From positions 17,804 through 81,803 of the forward strand of contig NZ_QDAH01000018.1 in assembly GCF_003075415.1 (NCBI RefSeq): a stretch of DNA of 64,000 bases, written 5' to 3'. Below, in pieces: positions 42,999-52,304 of the stretch; the stretch's first letter is position 1, and each line of letters starts with the position of its first letter. The position numbers and the translations under genes were made by a program. This DNA comes from Microvirga sp. KLBC 81 (lineage in GTDB: Bacteria; Pseudomonadota; Alphaproteobacteria; Rhizobiales; Beijerinckiaceae). The notes under the pieces are model-generated. The model saw nothing but the letters and a program-made list of their open reading frames with translations, had not been told where the DNA came from and did not search any database.

Positions 42999-44522
42999 TC
43001 AGCTCGAAAAGAGCGCCGGCAATCTTTCACCCAGACCGTTTACGGGCTGCCTCGCACCCGTGGTGCGATAAGGCCTCTGATGGAGGTTGGGCGTTGTCTC
43101 GCGGGCCGGTTTGATGGCCGCCCCTATGAGGATAATCAGCGGACCGTTTCCTGGCAAAGTGACGCCATGAGCAATGTCGAAGATCGTGGTCTCTAAATGC
43201 TCCTGGGTTGGCCTGGATACATCGCTTATAGCGACGACCGGGGTACCGGGGAGCAAACCGTTCTCGATCAGGCGAGCTGCCAATTTGGGAGCAGTGCGTC
43301 GGCCCATATAGACGACTGTCGTTGCCCGCGGATCCGAGAGAGCGCTGACGTTCAATTCCTCAGGGAGGCGCCCGTGGCGATCATGGGCCGTGACGAACTG
43401 GACGCGCTGCGCATGATCGCGGTGAGTCAGTGACCCGCCGAGCGAGGCCGCAGCTGCGCTGGCCGTTGTCACGCCAGGAACGATGCGGACCGGGACACCA
43501 GCATTCTGACAGGCTTCGACCTCTTCACCCGTGCGGGCAAAGATGGATGGGTCGCCGCCTTTCAGGCGCACGACGCGCTGTCCGGCGAGGGCTAAATCCA
43601 CGATGAGCGCATTGATGTCGTCCTGACGGCAGGACGCGCCGTGGCCCTCCTTGCCGACGTGAATCCGGCGCGCTTCACGGCGGGCCAATTCCAGAACCCC
43701 GGGTGTTACAAGACGGTCATAGACGATGATGTCGGCAGCCTGAAGCTCACGCATCGCTTTCAACGTCATCAGTTCGGGGTCGCCAGGGCCGGCGCCAACG
43801 ATCACCACCTCGCCAATCTTTGATCTTGCAGTCTGCTCGTCACGCGCTTCGAGAGCCAGACGCTCAAGGCTGGAAGAACGTTGCTCTTCATTGCCCCCGG
43901 CCGTGAAGGCAGTGTCGACGAACTTCTCCCAAAAACGCCGCCTGCCTGCCTTGGTTGGCGCGATCGCTTTCAAGCTCTCGCGGAAGTCTTTGGCCGTTTG
44001 CGCCCAAGCTCCCAGAAAGAGTGGCAATGCGGCCTCGATCCGACGTCGGATGGCCTGGGCGAGAATGGGCGCGGCTCCATCTGTCGAGATGGCCACCGTA
44101 ACGGGCGATCTGTTGACGATGGATCCGAACTGAAAATCACAGAAGGCGGGCTGGTCGATGACATTGACGAGCACGCCGCGACTGCGCGCTGTCTCCACAA
44201 ATCGTTTGGCCTCATCGCTGTCCTCGATATCGGCCACTGCAACTGAGACGCCATCAAGATCGTCAGGCTGCCAATGTCGCTGAACAAGGTCGAACTGATC
44301 GGGCGCGCTGGCAATCAGGGCGCTCAGTTCCAACGATGGATCCTCTGCGACGATGCGAACGATGCCCCCTGACGCGGCCAGGAGTTCCGCTTTCCAGGAA
44401 ACCCCCTCGCTTCTCCCAATCACGAGAATGCGCTTTCCCGTGAGATCGTAGAAGATCGGCAACTTCGGCAAAGGATTGAGCCGAGCGGGACGAGAGATGT
44501 TTGGGTGGACTTGCGTATTCAT
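42999..44522 (-). CDS. cysG: Siroheme synthase CysG (dehydrogenase/ferrochelatase plus uroporphyrinogen-III methyltransferase)
   Basis: Makes siroheme, the cofactor of the sulfite reductase encoded just upstream. 507 residues. The N-terminal dehydrogenase/ferrochelatase domain (about 20-230) has NVIDQPAFCDFQFGSIVNRSPVTVAISTDGAAP. The SUMT domain (about 240-490) has VVIVGAGPGDPELMTLKAMRELQAADIIVYDRLV and VRLKGGDPSIFARTGEE. The NAD-binding loop, normally a Gly-x-Gly motif, reads VIGRSEGVSWKAEL and looks degenerate. Translationally coupled to cysI (ATGA overlap, 44519-44522); last gene of the cysJ-cysI-cysG operon. Confidence 0.93.
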   Translation of the reverse strand: MNTQVHPNISRPARLNPLPKLPIFYDLTGKRILVIGRSEGVSWKAELLAASGGIVRIVAEDPSLELSALIASAPDQFDLVQRHWQPDDLDGVSVAVADIEDSDEAKRFVETARSRGVLVNVIDQPAFCDFQFGSIVNRSPVTVAISTDGAAPILAQAIRRRIEAALPLFLGAWAQTAKDFRESLKAIAPTKAGRRRFWEKFVDTAFTAGGNEEQRSSSLERLALEARDEQTARSKIGEVVIVGAGPGDPELMTLKAMRELQAADIIVYDRLVTPGVLELARREARRIHVGKEGHGASCRQDDINALIVDLALAGQRVVRLKGGDPSIFARTGEEVEACQNAGVPVRIVPGVTTASAAAASLGGSLTHRDHAQRVQFVTAHDRHGRLPEELNVSALSDPRATTVVYMGRRTAPKLAARLIENGLLPGTPVVAISDVSRPTQEHLETTIFDIAHGVTLPGNGPLIILIGAAIKPARETTPNLHQRPYRTTGARQPVNGLGERLPALFSS

Positions 44523-46240
44523 TCCGCCGCCCTTGCGATCGGTCCGGTATTCGCGTGGAAATCGCGCCCGTTTGTCGTTGCCGCGACAATGCCTGAGCGG
44601 ATGAGAAAATCGCTGAATCGCTCGCTCGGCTCACGCTGATGGGCGTAGGCGGCAAACAACGGATCCAATGCAGCAACGATCTCATCATGCTGCAGGTCGG
44701 CAGCATAGAGTTTCGACAGGCGCGAGCCGTCAAAGGCGCCGCCGAGATAGAGGTTGTAACGACCGGGACCTTTGCCGACGAGGCCAATCTCGGCAATGTA
44801 AGGACGCGCGCAGCCATTCGGGCACCCGGTCATGCGGATCGTGATCTCGTCATCCTCCAGACCGCGGAGGTTGAGACGCTCTTCGAGCGCTGTCACGAGA
44901 GAGGGCAGGTAGCGCTCGCTTTCGGCGAGCGCCAGGCCGCAGGTCGGCAGAGCAACGCACGCCATCGCATTGCGACGCAGGGCCGTGGCATGGCTCGTCA
45001 GGCCGTGCTCCGCAACCAGCGCGTCGACGGCGGCACGGTTCTCCGGTCTGACATTGGCGATGATGACGTTCTGATTTGCCGTCAGACGGAACTCCCCGTC
45101 ATGCACTTCTGCAATACGGCGAAGTCCCGTCATGAGAGCAGGGCCGTCCGGAATGTCGCGCACACGGCCATTCTCAATGAACAGGGTCAGGTGATAACGT
45201 CCATCCTCACCTTCGACCCAGCCGTATCGGTCACCATTCGAATCGAAACTGAAAGGACGCGGATCGCCCAACGGCTTGCCGATGCGCCGCTCGACTTCCG
45301 CGCGAAAGGCGGCGAGGCCGCGATCCTCGATGGTGTATTTAAGGCGGGCATGCTTGCGGCTCGTGCGGTCGCCCCAATCGCGCTGGACGGTGACCACCGC
45401 CTCGGCGACGGCAAGTGCGTCCTCTGGTTGACAGAAACCCATCACATCGGCGGTGCGCGGATAGGTATCCTCTTCGCCATGGGTCATGCCCATGCCGCCG
45501 CCGACCGTCACGTTCCAGCCTTCGACCTCGCCGTTCTTGTCGAGGATCGCGATGAACCCGAGGTCTTGAGCGAAGATGTCGACCTCGTTCGACGGCGGAA
45601 CCGTCACGACTGTCTTGAACTTGCGCGGCAAATAGGTACGGCCATAGACAGGCTCAGTCACGTCTTCCTCGCCACCGGCGATCTTTTCGCCGTCGAGCCA
45701 GATCTCCCGATAGGCAGGGGTCTGCGGCAGGAGGTGGTCCGAGATCGACTTGGCCAGCTCATAGGCTGTCCGGTGCGCTCTTGACTGGTCCGGGTTGGTG
45801 GAGGCCAAAACGTTGCGATTGACATCACCGCACGCAGCAAGGGTGTCCAGAAGCGCCGTATCGATGGCCTTCATTGTCGCTTTCAGGTTCGACTTGATGA
45901 CGCCGTGAAACTGGAATGTCTGCCGCGTCGTCAAACGGAGTGTGCCATTGGCGTAATCCTGAGCGATCCGGTCGATCTGAAGCCATTGGGAGGGCGTGCA
46001 GACACCGCCGGGAATGCGCAGGCGGATCATGAATGAATAAGCCTTCTCAAGCTTTTTCTTCGTGCGCTCCGCCCGCAGGTCCCGGTCGTCCTGCAGATAC
46101 ATGCCATGGAACTTTACGAGCTGCTGGTCGTCCTCGCTGATGGCGCCGGTCACGACGTCGGTCAGACCTTCCGCAAGCGTTCCACGCAGATAGCCGCTCG
46201 CCTCTTTGATGCGCTCATTGCGCGAAAGCTCTTTCGACAT
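44519..46240 (-). CDS. cysI: Sulfite reductase hemoprotein (siroheme/4Fe-4S) subunit
   Basis: Six-electron reduction of sulfite to sulfide. The product is 573 residues, matching CysI. Seen are the N-terminal GTLAEGLTDVVTGAISEDDQQLVKFHGMYLQDDRD, FHGVIKSNLK, and the cluster ligands in CVALPTCGLALAESER and TGCPNGCARPYIAEIGLVGKGPGRYNLYLGG. The ATG at 46240 lies 10 bases after the cysJ stop; an in-frame ATG at 46288 would overlap cysJ. NADPH electrons come from the upstream flavoprotein, siroheme from the downstream cysG product. Confidence 0.96.
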   Translation of the reverse strand: MSKELSRNERIKEASGYLRGTLAEGLTDVVTGAISEDDQQLVKFHGMYLQDDRDLRAERTKKKLEKAYSFMIRLRIPGGVCTPSQWLQIDRIAQDYANGTLRLTTRQTFQFHGVIKSNLKATMKAIDTALLDTLAACGDVNRNVLASTNPDQSRAHRTAYELAKSISDHLLPQTPAYREIWLDGEKIAGGEEDVTEPVYGRTYLPRKFKTVVTVPPSNEVDIFAQDLGFIAILDKNGEVEGWNVTVGGGMGMTHGEEDTYPRTADVMGFCQPEDALAVAEAVVTVQRDWGDRTSRKHARLKYTIEDRGLAAFRAEVERRIGKPLGDPRPFSFDSNGDRYGWVEGEDGRYHLTLFIENGRVRDIPDGPALMTGLRRIAEVHDGEFRLTANQNVIIANVRPENRAAVDALVAEHGLTSHATALRRNAMACVALPTCGLALAESERYLPSLVTALEERLNLRGLEDDEITIRMTGCPNGCARPYIAEIGLVGKGPGRYNLYLGGAFDGSRLSKLYAADLQHDEIVAALDPLFAAYAHQREPSERFSDFLIRSGIVAATTNGRDFHANTGPIARAAE

Positions 46241-46250
46241 GTTCTGTTTC

Positions 46251-48002
46251 TCAATAAACGTCTTGGTGATAGCGGCGGCCACGCTCAAGCTCTGCCACGG
46301 CGAGTTCTGCAGTTTCTGGAGAGAGCGCCTTCACGTCCGCGTAGGCTGCGACGATCGCGGCACGAACATCCTTCGCCATGGCTTTGGCATCGCCGCAGAT
46401 ATAGAGCTGCGCGCCATTCTCCAGCCATTCGACGAGTTCGCGGCGCTGTTCCCATAGGCGGTGCTGGACATAGACCTTGTTCGGCATATCGCGGGAGAAG
46501 GCGAGGTCGATCCGCGTCAGCGACCCATCCTTCAGGGCATCCTGCCATTCAAGCTGGTACAGGAAGTCGTGGGTGTAACGCCGGTCGCCGAAGAACAGCC
46601 AGGATTTGCCGGCAGCTCCGATAGCTCGCCGCTCCTGCACGAAGGCGCGGAAGGGTGCAACGCCGGTTCCTGGGCCGATCATGATGATATCGGTCGATGG
46701 CTCCGGCAGCCGGAAGTGCTTGTTGGGCTTCAGCCGAACGCGGGTTGTGGCGCTGGACTTGAGGCGGTCGGCGACGAAGGTCGAAGCAACGCCGCCGCGC
46801 TTGCGTCCGTGCGTTTCATAACGAACGGCTGCAATCAGCAGGTGTGCTTCATCGCCGACTTCCTTGCGGGAGGAGGCAATGGAATAAGCGCGGGGTGGTA
46901 ATGGTCGCGTGAGAGCCGTGAGCTGCTCGACGGTCAGTGCCGCGGGGAAGGCTTCAACCAAGTCGATCAGCTGGCGCCCCTCAAGCCAGGTGCGGGCCTG
47001 CCCATCGTCTAGGAGCTTGCGCACATCCCGATGCTCCGTCTCTGCGGCGAACGTTTCGAGGGTTTTGACGGAAAGAGTCGTGACGTCGCGCTCAGCCAGC
47101 AATGCGGAGCGCAAGCTCTCGTCGCTACTGAGACCCGTTGCCGCGAGAATGGCATCGACGACAACCGGATTGTTCTCCGGGAAGAGTTCGAGCGAGTCGC
47201 CAGGCTCGTAAGCTGGTGCCGCACCATCGAAGCCGAGCGCCAGATGGATGGTCTCCTTGTCCGAGCGGGAGGAGTTCAGGTTGACGTGCTCAGTCACCTC
47301 GGCGGTGACAGGCTCGCGGCTGATCTCAGCGCTCGCACGGTTGCTGAAGTCGACGGCGACCACATTGTCTGCCGCATCCTGGTCGGGTGCAAACGCTTCC
47401 AGGGTGCTCTTGATCCAGGATGCCGCAGGAGCCTCGAAGTCGAGGTCACAATCAACGCGGTCGATGGCCCGCGTGGCTCCAAGTTCGGCAAGGCGCGCAT
47501 CTATGGCCTTTCCTACTGCGCAGAATTCCGCATAAGCGGTGTCGCCCAAGGCCAGGACGGCAAAAGTCAGCCCCTCGAGGCGTGGCGCCGATGCCCCCAT
47601 CAGATCCGCATAGGCTCGGGTAGCTCGGGAGGGTGGTTCGCCTTCCCCCCATGTGGCGGCAATCACCACCACGCGACTTCCCTTCGGCAGGTCCGAGACA
47701 TCGAGGTCGGCAAAGTCAATGATCTTAGGCTTGAAACCGCTTTTTCGGGCCAGTTTCGCGACATCCTGAGCGAGCCTCTCCGCGTTGCCGGATTCGCTTG
47801 CGAACAGGATCGTGAGGGGGGCGGCGGCGCGTGCGGGCGCATCGATGCGGGGAAGGGGTGCCTGACCCACATCGATCCCGGCGAGAAATCCAGCGAGCCA
47901 TGCACGCTGGATTGGCGAGGCGGCGCCCAAGACGCGATCGAGGCTGAGCCGGTCGTCGTCCTTGAAGGGCGCTGTTTGGGGCAGAAGGGCAAATGCTGTC
48001 AT
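46251..48002 (-). CDS. cysJ: Sulfite reductase flavoprotein CysJ
   Basis: NADPH-dependent FMN/FAD reductase of 583 residues feeding CysI. An N-terminal extension of about 65 residues; flavodoxin domain ILFASESGNAERLAQDVAKLA and AATWGEGEPPSRATRAY; FAD domain with LPPRAYSIASS and GVASTFVADRL; NADPH domain IMIGPGTGVAPFRAFVQERRAIG, FFGDRRYTHDFLYQLEWQ and a C-terminal DVY. The ATG at 48002 is first of a three-gene operon (cysJ-cysI-cysG). A 16-bp palindrome stands 42 bases upstream. Confidence 0.95.
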   Translation of the reverse strand: MTAFALLPQTAPFKDDDRLSLDRVLGAASPIQRAWLAGFLAGIDVGQAPLPRIDAPARAAAPLTILFASESGNAERLAQDVAKLARKSGFKPKIIDFADLDVSDLPKGSRVVVIAATWGEGEPPSRATRAYADLMGASAPRLEGLTFAVLALGDTAYAEFCAVGKAIDARLAELGATRAIDRVDCDLDFEAPAASWIKSTLEAFAPDQDAADNVVAVDFSNRASAEISREPVTAEVTEHVNLNSSRSDKETIHLALGFDGAAPAYEPGDSLELFPENNPVVVDAILAATGLSSDESLRSALLAERDVTTLSVKTLETFAAETEHRDVRKLLDDGQARTWLEGRQLIDLVEAFPAALTVEQLTALTRPLPPRAYSIASSRKEVGDEAHLLIAAVRYETHGRKRGGVASTFVADRLKSSATTRVRLKPNKHFRLPEPSTDIIMIGPGTGVAPFRAFVQERRAIGAAGKSWLFFGDRRYTHDFLYQLEWQDALKDGSLTRIDLAFSRDMPNKVYVQHRLWEQRRELVEWLENGAQLYICGDAKAMAKDVRAAIVAAYADVKALSPETAELAVAELERGRRYHQDVY

Positions 48003-48044
48003 GGCTTCAGTCTGGCGTGGGCCCGTGGGATAAGTCAATGAAAC

Positions 48045-48060
48045 GTTCGTTTTAAAGAAC
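48045..48060. promoter_or_regulatory. Candidate sulfur-regulon operator, site 1 (cysJ)
   Basis: GTTCGTTTTAAAGAAC: the GTTC-N8-GAAC palindrome, 42 bases upstream of the cysJ start, overlapping the expected promoter. The same pattern recurs at 48778, 56118, 63157 and 63410. A second, unrelated palindrome GAAGAATTCTTC is at 48072-48083. Confidence 0.75.
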
Positions 48061-48173
48061 TAATACTGATGGAAGAATTCTTCTCTATGATGGCTGCGGC
48101 GGAGAATAGAAATTCTGCTAGGCACAGACATAGGAAGATAGGCCAAGAAACCTGAAATTTGGCTCCTCTGCCT

Positions 48174-48641
48174 TCAGCCCTGGGCGATCATCTCAATGGG
48201 CAGGGCTGTCGTGGATTTGACCCGCTCGACACTGAAGCGCGAACTGACATTCTTCAGAGGTACGATCCCGATCAAGCGTTTGTAAAACAAGTCATATGCC
48301 TTGACATCGGGCACGACCACCTGGAGCAGATAGTCCACATCTCCGGCCATGCGATGGAACTCGACGACTTCACTCATAGTCGAGATCGCATTCACGAACC
48401 GCTCGATGGATTCTTGAGTATGGTCCCCAGCCTCGATGCACACGAAGACCGTGAGGCCCAATCCCAACTTCTCGGCATCTAACAGAGCGACGCGCCGCTG
48501 AATCACCCCTTGGGCTTCAAGGCGCTGGATACGCTTCCAGCACGGAGTTTGAGACAACCCAACTCTTTGGCCGATGTCCGCGACAGATAAAGTGCCATCC
48601 TGCTGGAGGAGATCCAAAATTTTTCGGTCGATACGGTCCAT
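48174..48641 (-). CDS. Lrp/AsnC-family transcriptional regulator, DecR/CyuR-like
   Basis: Product of 155 residues: winged-helix domain (MDRIDRKILDLLQQDGTLSVADIGQRVGLSQTPCWKRIQRLE) and RAM effector domain (GLGLTVFVCIEAGDHTQESI, VEFHRMAGDVDYLLQVVVPDVKAYDLFYKRL, KSTTALPIE). From memory, the sequence follows E. coli DecR/CyuR (YbaO), a cysteine-responsive Lrp homologue, closely: PCWKRIQRLE, VALLDAEKLGLGLT and MAGDVDYLL. It lies between cysJ and cysH, and GTTC-N8-GAAC sites flank it on both sides. It is therefore the prime candidate for the sulfur regulon's regulator, possibly cysteine-sensing and autoregulated. Confidence 0.88.
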   Translation of the reverse strand: MDRIDRKILDLLQQDGTLSVADIGQRVGLSQTPCWKRIQRLEAQGVIQRRVALLDAEKLGLGLTVFVCIEAGDHTQESIERFVNAISTMSEVVEFHRMAGDVDYLLQVVVPDVKAYDLFYKRLIGIVPLKNVSSRFSVERVKSTTALPIEMIAQG

Positions 48642-48777
48642 CTCTGCAACTCGCTATTTGCCGAACATTGCTTCCACCGCTCTGGCCTTTCGAGAAAGAA
48701 AGTTCTCTTCTTGGCACGTCTTGGCCATTCGGCCAGAAAGCCGCGCTTCGGCTTCAGAACATCATGACCTTGACACC

Positions 48778-48793
48778 GTTCGTTATTAAGAAC
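48778..48793. promoter_or_regulatory. Candidate sulfur-regulon operator, site 2 (cysH / regulator divergent gap)
   Basis: GTTCGTTATTAAGAAC, GTTC-N8-GAAC, 32 bases upstream of the cysH ATG and 136 bases upstream of the regulator start, so it may serve both directions. Confidence 0.75.
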
Positions 48794-48825
48794 AAGTTCG
48801 ATCTTGTGCTTTGGAGATTTTTGCC

Positions 48826-49590
48826 ATGGACCTGGGTTCGAGCAGCTGGGGTGGGGAGGCTTTGGCCCGTGCCCTGAGCAATGTCGGCCTTCCCGAAAGG
48901 CTGACTCTTGCCTCACGATCAATTTCCGGTCGGCTGGTATTCACAACGAGCTTTGGTCTTGAAGACCAGGCGATTACCCATGCGATCTTCAGCGCGGGCC
49001 TCGATGTTCATATCGAGCTCGTCACCCTCGATACCGGCAGGCTCTTTCCCGAGACCTATGATTTGTGGGAGCAAACGGAGGAGCGTTATCAGCGCCGGAT
49101 CAACGCCGTCAGTCCCGATCGCAGTGCATTGGAGGCTCTGGTGAGCCGCCAAGGCATCAACGGCTTCCGGCACTCCATCGAAGCGCGGAAGGCTTGTTGC
49201 GATATTCGGAAAGTAGAGCCGCTCGGGCGGGCTCTCGCGGGAGCGGCAGGTTGGATCACGGGTCTGCGAGCCGAGCAATCGGCTTTTCGCGCGGCTGTGC
49301 CGCTCGCCGTTCATGATGAAGGCTATAGGCTGATCAAGATCAACCCTCTGGCGGACTGGAGCCGGCAGGACCTCGCCCGGTATGTCACCGACAACGCCAT
49401 TCCCTATAACCCGCTGCACGATCGGGGCTACCCGTCCATCGGCTGCGCGCCGTGCACACGCGCGGTCCGCCTGGGAGAGCCCGAGCGTGCGGGCCGCTGG
49501 TGGTGGGAGCAGGAGGCCAAAAAAGAATGCGGACTGCACCTCGTGCCAACACATAAAAATCAGGAGCATTCCAATGATCAGTTGGCGTGA
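48826..49590 (+). CDS. cysH: Thioredoxin-dependent adenylyl-sulfate (APS) reductase
   Basis: Reduces activated sulfate to sulfite. 254 residues. Besides the PAPS reductase fold ([36 protein letters not shown]), it has the cysteine set Cys124-Cys125 in KACCDIRK and Cys207/Cys210 in [10 protein letters not shown], the 4Fe-4S ligands that mark the APS-type enzyme, plus the redox ECGLH near the C-terminus. ATG 48826 has GGAG nine bases before. The APS type fits the lack of an APS kinase here. Overlaps cysD by 17 bases. Confidence 0.94.
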   Translation: MDLGSSSWGGEALARALSNVGLPERLTLASRSISGRLVFTTSFGLEDQAITHAIFSAGLDVHIELVTLDTGRLFPETYDLWEQTEERYQRRINAVSPDRSALEALVSRQGINGFRHSIEARKACCDIRKVEPLGRALAGAAGWITGLRAEQSAFRAAVPLAVHDEGYRLIKINPLADWSRQDLARYVTDNAIPYNPLHDRGYPSIGCAPCTRAVRLGEPERAGRWWWEQEAKKECGLHLVPTHKNQEHSNDQLA

Positions 49591-50560
49591 AGCATGGGGT
49601 GGGCACCACGCGAAGCAACTTGACCCTCAAGTTGGTGCGCCGGGGGCCAAGCTCCTCCGGCCCGGTTTGACGCATCTCGATCGCCTTGAGGCCGAGAGCA
49701 TCTACATCATGCGCGAGGCAGTCGCTGAATGCGATAATCCGGTGATGCTCTATTCGATTGGTAAGGACTCATCGGTCCTGCTGCACCTCGCACTCAAGGC
49801 CTTCTATCCGGCCAAGCCGCCGTTTCCTCTACTGCATGTGGATACGACCTGGAAGTTTCGCGAGATGATTGCGTTCCGGGACCAACGAGCCCGGGAGCTT
49901 GGGCTTGAGCTGCTGGTGCACACCAACCCGGATGGTTTGGCTCGCAACATCGGACCGATCAGTCATGGTTCGGAACTCCATACGGATGTGATGAAGACAC
50001 AGGCGCTCAAGCAGGCGCTCGAGCGTTACGGGTTCGACGCGGCCTTCGGTGGCGCTCGCCGCGATGAGGAGAAGTCGCGTGCGAAGGAGCGCGTCTTTTC
50101 CTTGCGTAATGCTCATCATCGATGGGACCCTAAGCGCCAGCGCCCGGAGCCTTGGCAGCTCTACAACGGACGCAAGCGCAAGGGGGAGAGCCTGCGCATC
50201 TTCCCTCTCTCCAATTGGACCGAACTCGACATCTGGCTCTACATCCACCGAGAGAACATCCCGATCGTTCCGCTCTATTTCGCGGCGGGGCGGCCCGTTG
50301 TGGAACGGGATGGAATGCTGATCCTCGTTGATGATGAGCGATTGCCGCTTCATCCCGGTGAGCAGCCGCAGCTGCGTTCTGTCCGGTTCCGAACACTCGG
50401 CTGCTATCCCTTGACCGGTGCTGTCGAAAGCACGGCCTCCACGCTTCCGGACATTATTCGCGAAACGCTCGAGGCGCGTACATCCGAGCGACATGGACGC
50501 GCCATCGACAAGGACACGGCGGCATCCATGGAACGCAAGAAGCAAGAGGGCTACTTCTGA
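49574..50560 (+). CDS. cysD: Sulfate adenylyltransferase subunit 2
   Basis: ATP sulfurylase catalytic subunit, forming APS from sulfate and ATP with CysN. 328 residues. Typical core starts at [21 protein letters not shown]; the PP-loop is [37 protein letters not shown] and the C-terminal [21 protein letters not shown] are both canonical. The N-terminus is about 30 residues longer than usual but fits ATG 49574 with CAGGAG upstream. Last base shared with the cysN start. Confidence 0.95.
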   Translation: MISWREAWGGHHAKQLDPQVGAPGAKLLRPGLTHLDRLEAESIYIMREAVAECDNPVMLYSIGKDSSVLLHLALKAFYPAKPPFPLLHVDTTWKFREMIAFRDQRARELGLELLVHTNPDGLARNIGPISHGSELHTDVMKTQALKQALERYGFDAAFGGARRDEEKSRAKERVFSLRNAHHRWDPKRQRPEPWQLYNGRKRKGESLRIFPLSNWTELDIWLYIHRENIPIVPLYFAAGRPVVERDGMLILVDDERLPLHPGEQPQLRSVRFRTLGCYPLTGAVESTASTLPDIIRETLEARTSERHGRAIDKDTAASMERKKQEGYF

Positions 50561-52176
50561 TGACAGTTCATCCCGCACCTGAGAGTTTCATGCTGGAGGA
50601 CTATCTCTCGGCCCATGAACGCAAGAGCTTGCTGCGATTTATCACCTGCGGCTCTGTCGACGATGGCAAATCCACGCTGATCGGCCGCTTGCTGTACGAA
50701 TCCAAGCGCCTGTTCGACGATCAGCTCGCAGCTCTCGAACGTGACTCCCGCAAGCACGGAACCCAAGGAGGAGAGATCGACTTCTCGCTCCTGGTCGACG
50801 GGCTTGCCAGCGAACGCGAGCAGGGAATTACGATCGACGTCGCCTACCGGTTCTTTTCAACGGATCGGCGGACCTTCATCGTCGCCGATACGCCGGGCCA
50901 TGAGCAATATACGAGGAACATGGCGACAGGCGCGTCGACGGCAGATGTCGCTATTCTTCTCATTGATGCCCGCAAAGGAATAACCCGTCAGACCCGCCGG
51001 CATGCCCTTCTCGTGTCCATGCTCGGGATCCGGCATGTCGCCCTTGCCATCAACAAGATGGATCTCGTGGGCTGGTCCGAGGAAAGATTCAGGGGCATCG
51101 AATCTGAGTTCAAGACCTTCTCACTCAATCTCGGCTTCGAGCAGATCACCGCGATCCCTTTGTCCGCACTTCATGGTGACAACGTCGTCGAGGCTTCCTC
51201 TCAGGTGTCTTGGCATTCAGGGTCGACACTGCTCTCATACCTTGAGACCGTTGAAGTCGAGCAGGCGGCGGAAGCTGAGCCTTTCCGCATGCCGGTCCAG
51301 TGGGTCAACCGGCCAAATCCGGATTTCAGGGGTTTCGCCGGGCTTGTCACGAGCGGAGCAATCAAGCCGGGAGATCGTGTTCGCGTTCTCCCATCGGGCG
51401 TGGAAACGTCCGTTGCGCAGATCGTGACGATGGATCGGCAGTTGGATGGGGCCGCTTCCGGGCAATCGGTGACTCTCACTTTGTCCGACGAGGTGGACAT
51501 CTCCCGCGGAGATGTTATCACGTCCTTGGATCAACTCCCTCAGGTCTCTGACAGGATTGGCGCCCGGTTGTTCTGGATGGCGGCGGAGCACCTGAAAGAG
51601 GGCGACCAGTTTCTTCTGAAGCTTGGGGCCGCGACAGTGCCTGCGATGGTGATCAGCGTCCGCCAAAAGATCGATCTCGCATCGCTGGAGCCTGTCAGTG
51701 TCACGTCCTTGGGAGCGAACGACGTCGGTGACGTGCTTCTTGCGCTCGATCACCCTATCGCCTTCGATGCCTATTCCGAGAACCGCCGGACAGGAGGATT
51801 TGTCCTCATCGATCGGGAGAGCTTCGATACGGTTGCGATCGGACTCGTGGACAGCAACGGGTCCAATCGCCAGAAAAAGTCCTCGGACGGTCGGAACCAC
51901 CTTCGCTTGGTTTGGCATAAGCCGACCAACGAGCAGCCGTGGCGAAGTGTTGCCAAGGCCATGTCATGGAGAGTGATCGGATCCATCGCCACCGTAAGCG
52001 CCGCCTTTGCTCTGACGCAGGATGTTCGCCTTGCGGCAGCTATCGGGGCCACCGAGATAGTGACCAAACTCGCGCTCTACTACGGACATGAGCGTATTTG
52101 GGCGCGCATCAGGTTCGGCCTCTCCATCGCAACCGGGCAGCACGGCAGGAATCCTCAGGGCTCGGGCGCCAACTAG
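50560..52176 (+). CDS. cysN: Sulfate adenylyltransferase subunit 1 fused to a C-terminal DUF2061 domain
   Basis: GTPase subunit of ATP sulfurylase. 538 residues versus about 475 for plain CysN. G-domain: ITCGSVDDGKSTLIGRLLYE (P-loop), VADTPGHEQYTRNMATGAS (G3), AINKMDLVGW (G4). EF-Tu-like domains run to about residue 450. From about 460 follows SVAKAMSWRVIGSIATVSAAFALT and IGATEIVTKLALYYGHERIW, a DUF2061 two-helix membrane module. In many relatives this position holds the CysC kinase domain, which is absent, consistent with an APS reductase pathway. The stop codon TAG lies in the first bases of repeat family 2. Confidence 0.92.
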   Translation: MTVHPAPESFMLEDYLSAHERKSLLRFITCGSVDDGKSTLIGRLLYESKRLFDDQLAALERDSRKHGTQGGEIDFSLLVDGLASEREQGITIDVAYRFFSTDRRTFIVADTPGHEQYTRNMATGASTADVAILLIDARKGITRQTRRHALLVSMLGIRHVALAINKMDLVGWSEERFRGIESEFKTFSLNLGFEQITAIPLSALHGDNVVEASSQVSWHSGSTLLSYLETVEVEQAAEAEPFRMPVQWVNRPNPDFRGFAGLVTSGAIKPGDRVRVLPSGVETSVAQIVTMDRQLDGAASGQSVTLTLSDEVDISRGDVITSLDQLPQVSDRIGARLFWMAAEHLKEGDQFLLKLGAATVPAMVISVRQKIDLASLEPVSVTSLGANDVGDVLLALDHPIAFDAYSENRRTGGFVLIDRESFDTVAIGLVDSNGSNRQKKSSDGRNHLRLVWHKPTNEQPWRSVAKAMSWRVIGSIATVSAAFALTQDVRLAAAIGATEIVTKLALYYGHERIWARIRFGLSIATGQHGRNPQGSGAN

Positions 52177-52287
52177 AGCATCGTGCGGATCTCCGGTTCC
52201 GCTCTCAACGATGCTCTCATTCAAGGAGAAAGCATCGGATGGGTCCCAAAAGTGCAGATCCACTTTTGGGTCCGATGCTGTAGTCTG
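52173..52287. repeat. Dispersed repeat family 2, copy A
   Basis: Starts CTAGAGCATCGTGCGGA and contains a 50-base core (52207-52256) repeated without mismatch, in opposite orientation, at 54941-54990. It folds on itself (AGCATCGG...CCGATGCT; GATGCTCT...). The first bases give the cysN stop codon. Copy B at 54909-55074 is longer by an extra inner segment. The two copies bracket metZ and the rhodanese/OsmC genes. Confidence 0.9.
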
Positions 52288-52304
52288 CCTGAGGCGAGAA
52301 AAGA

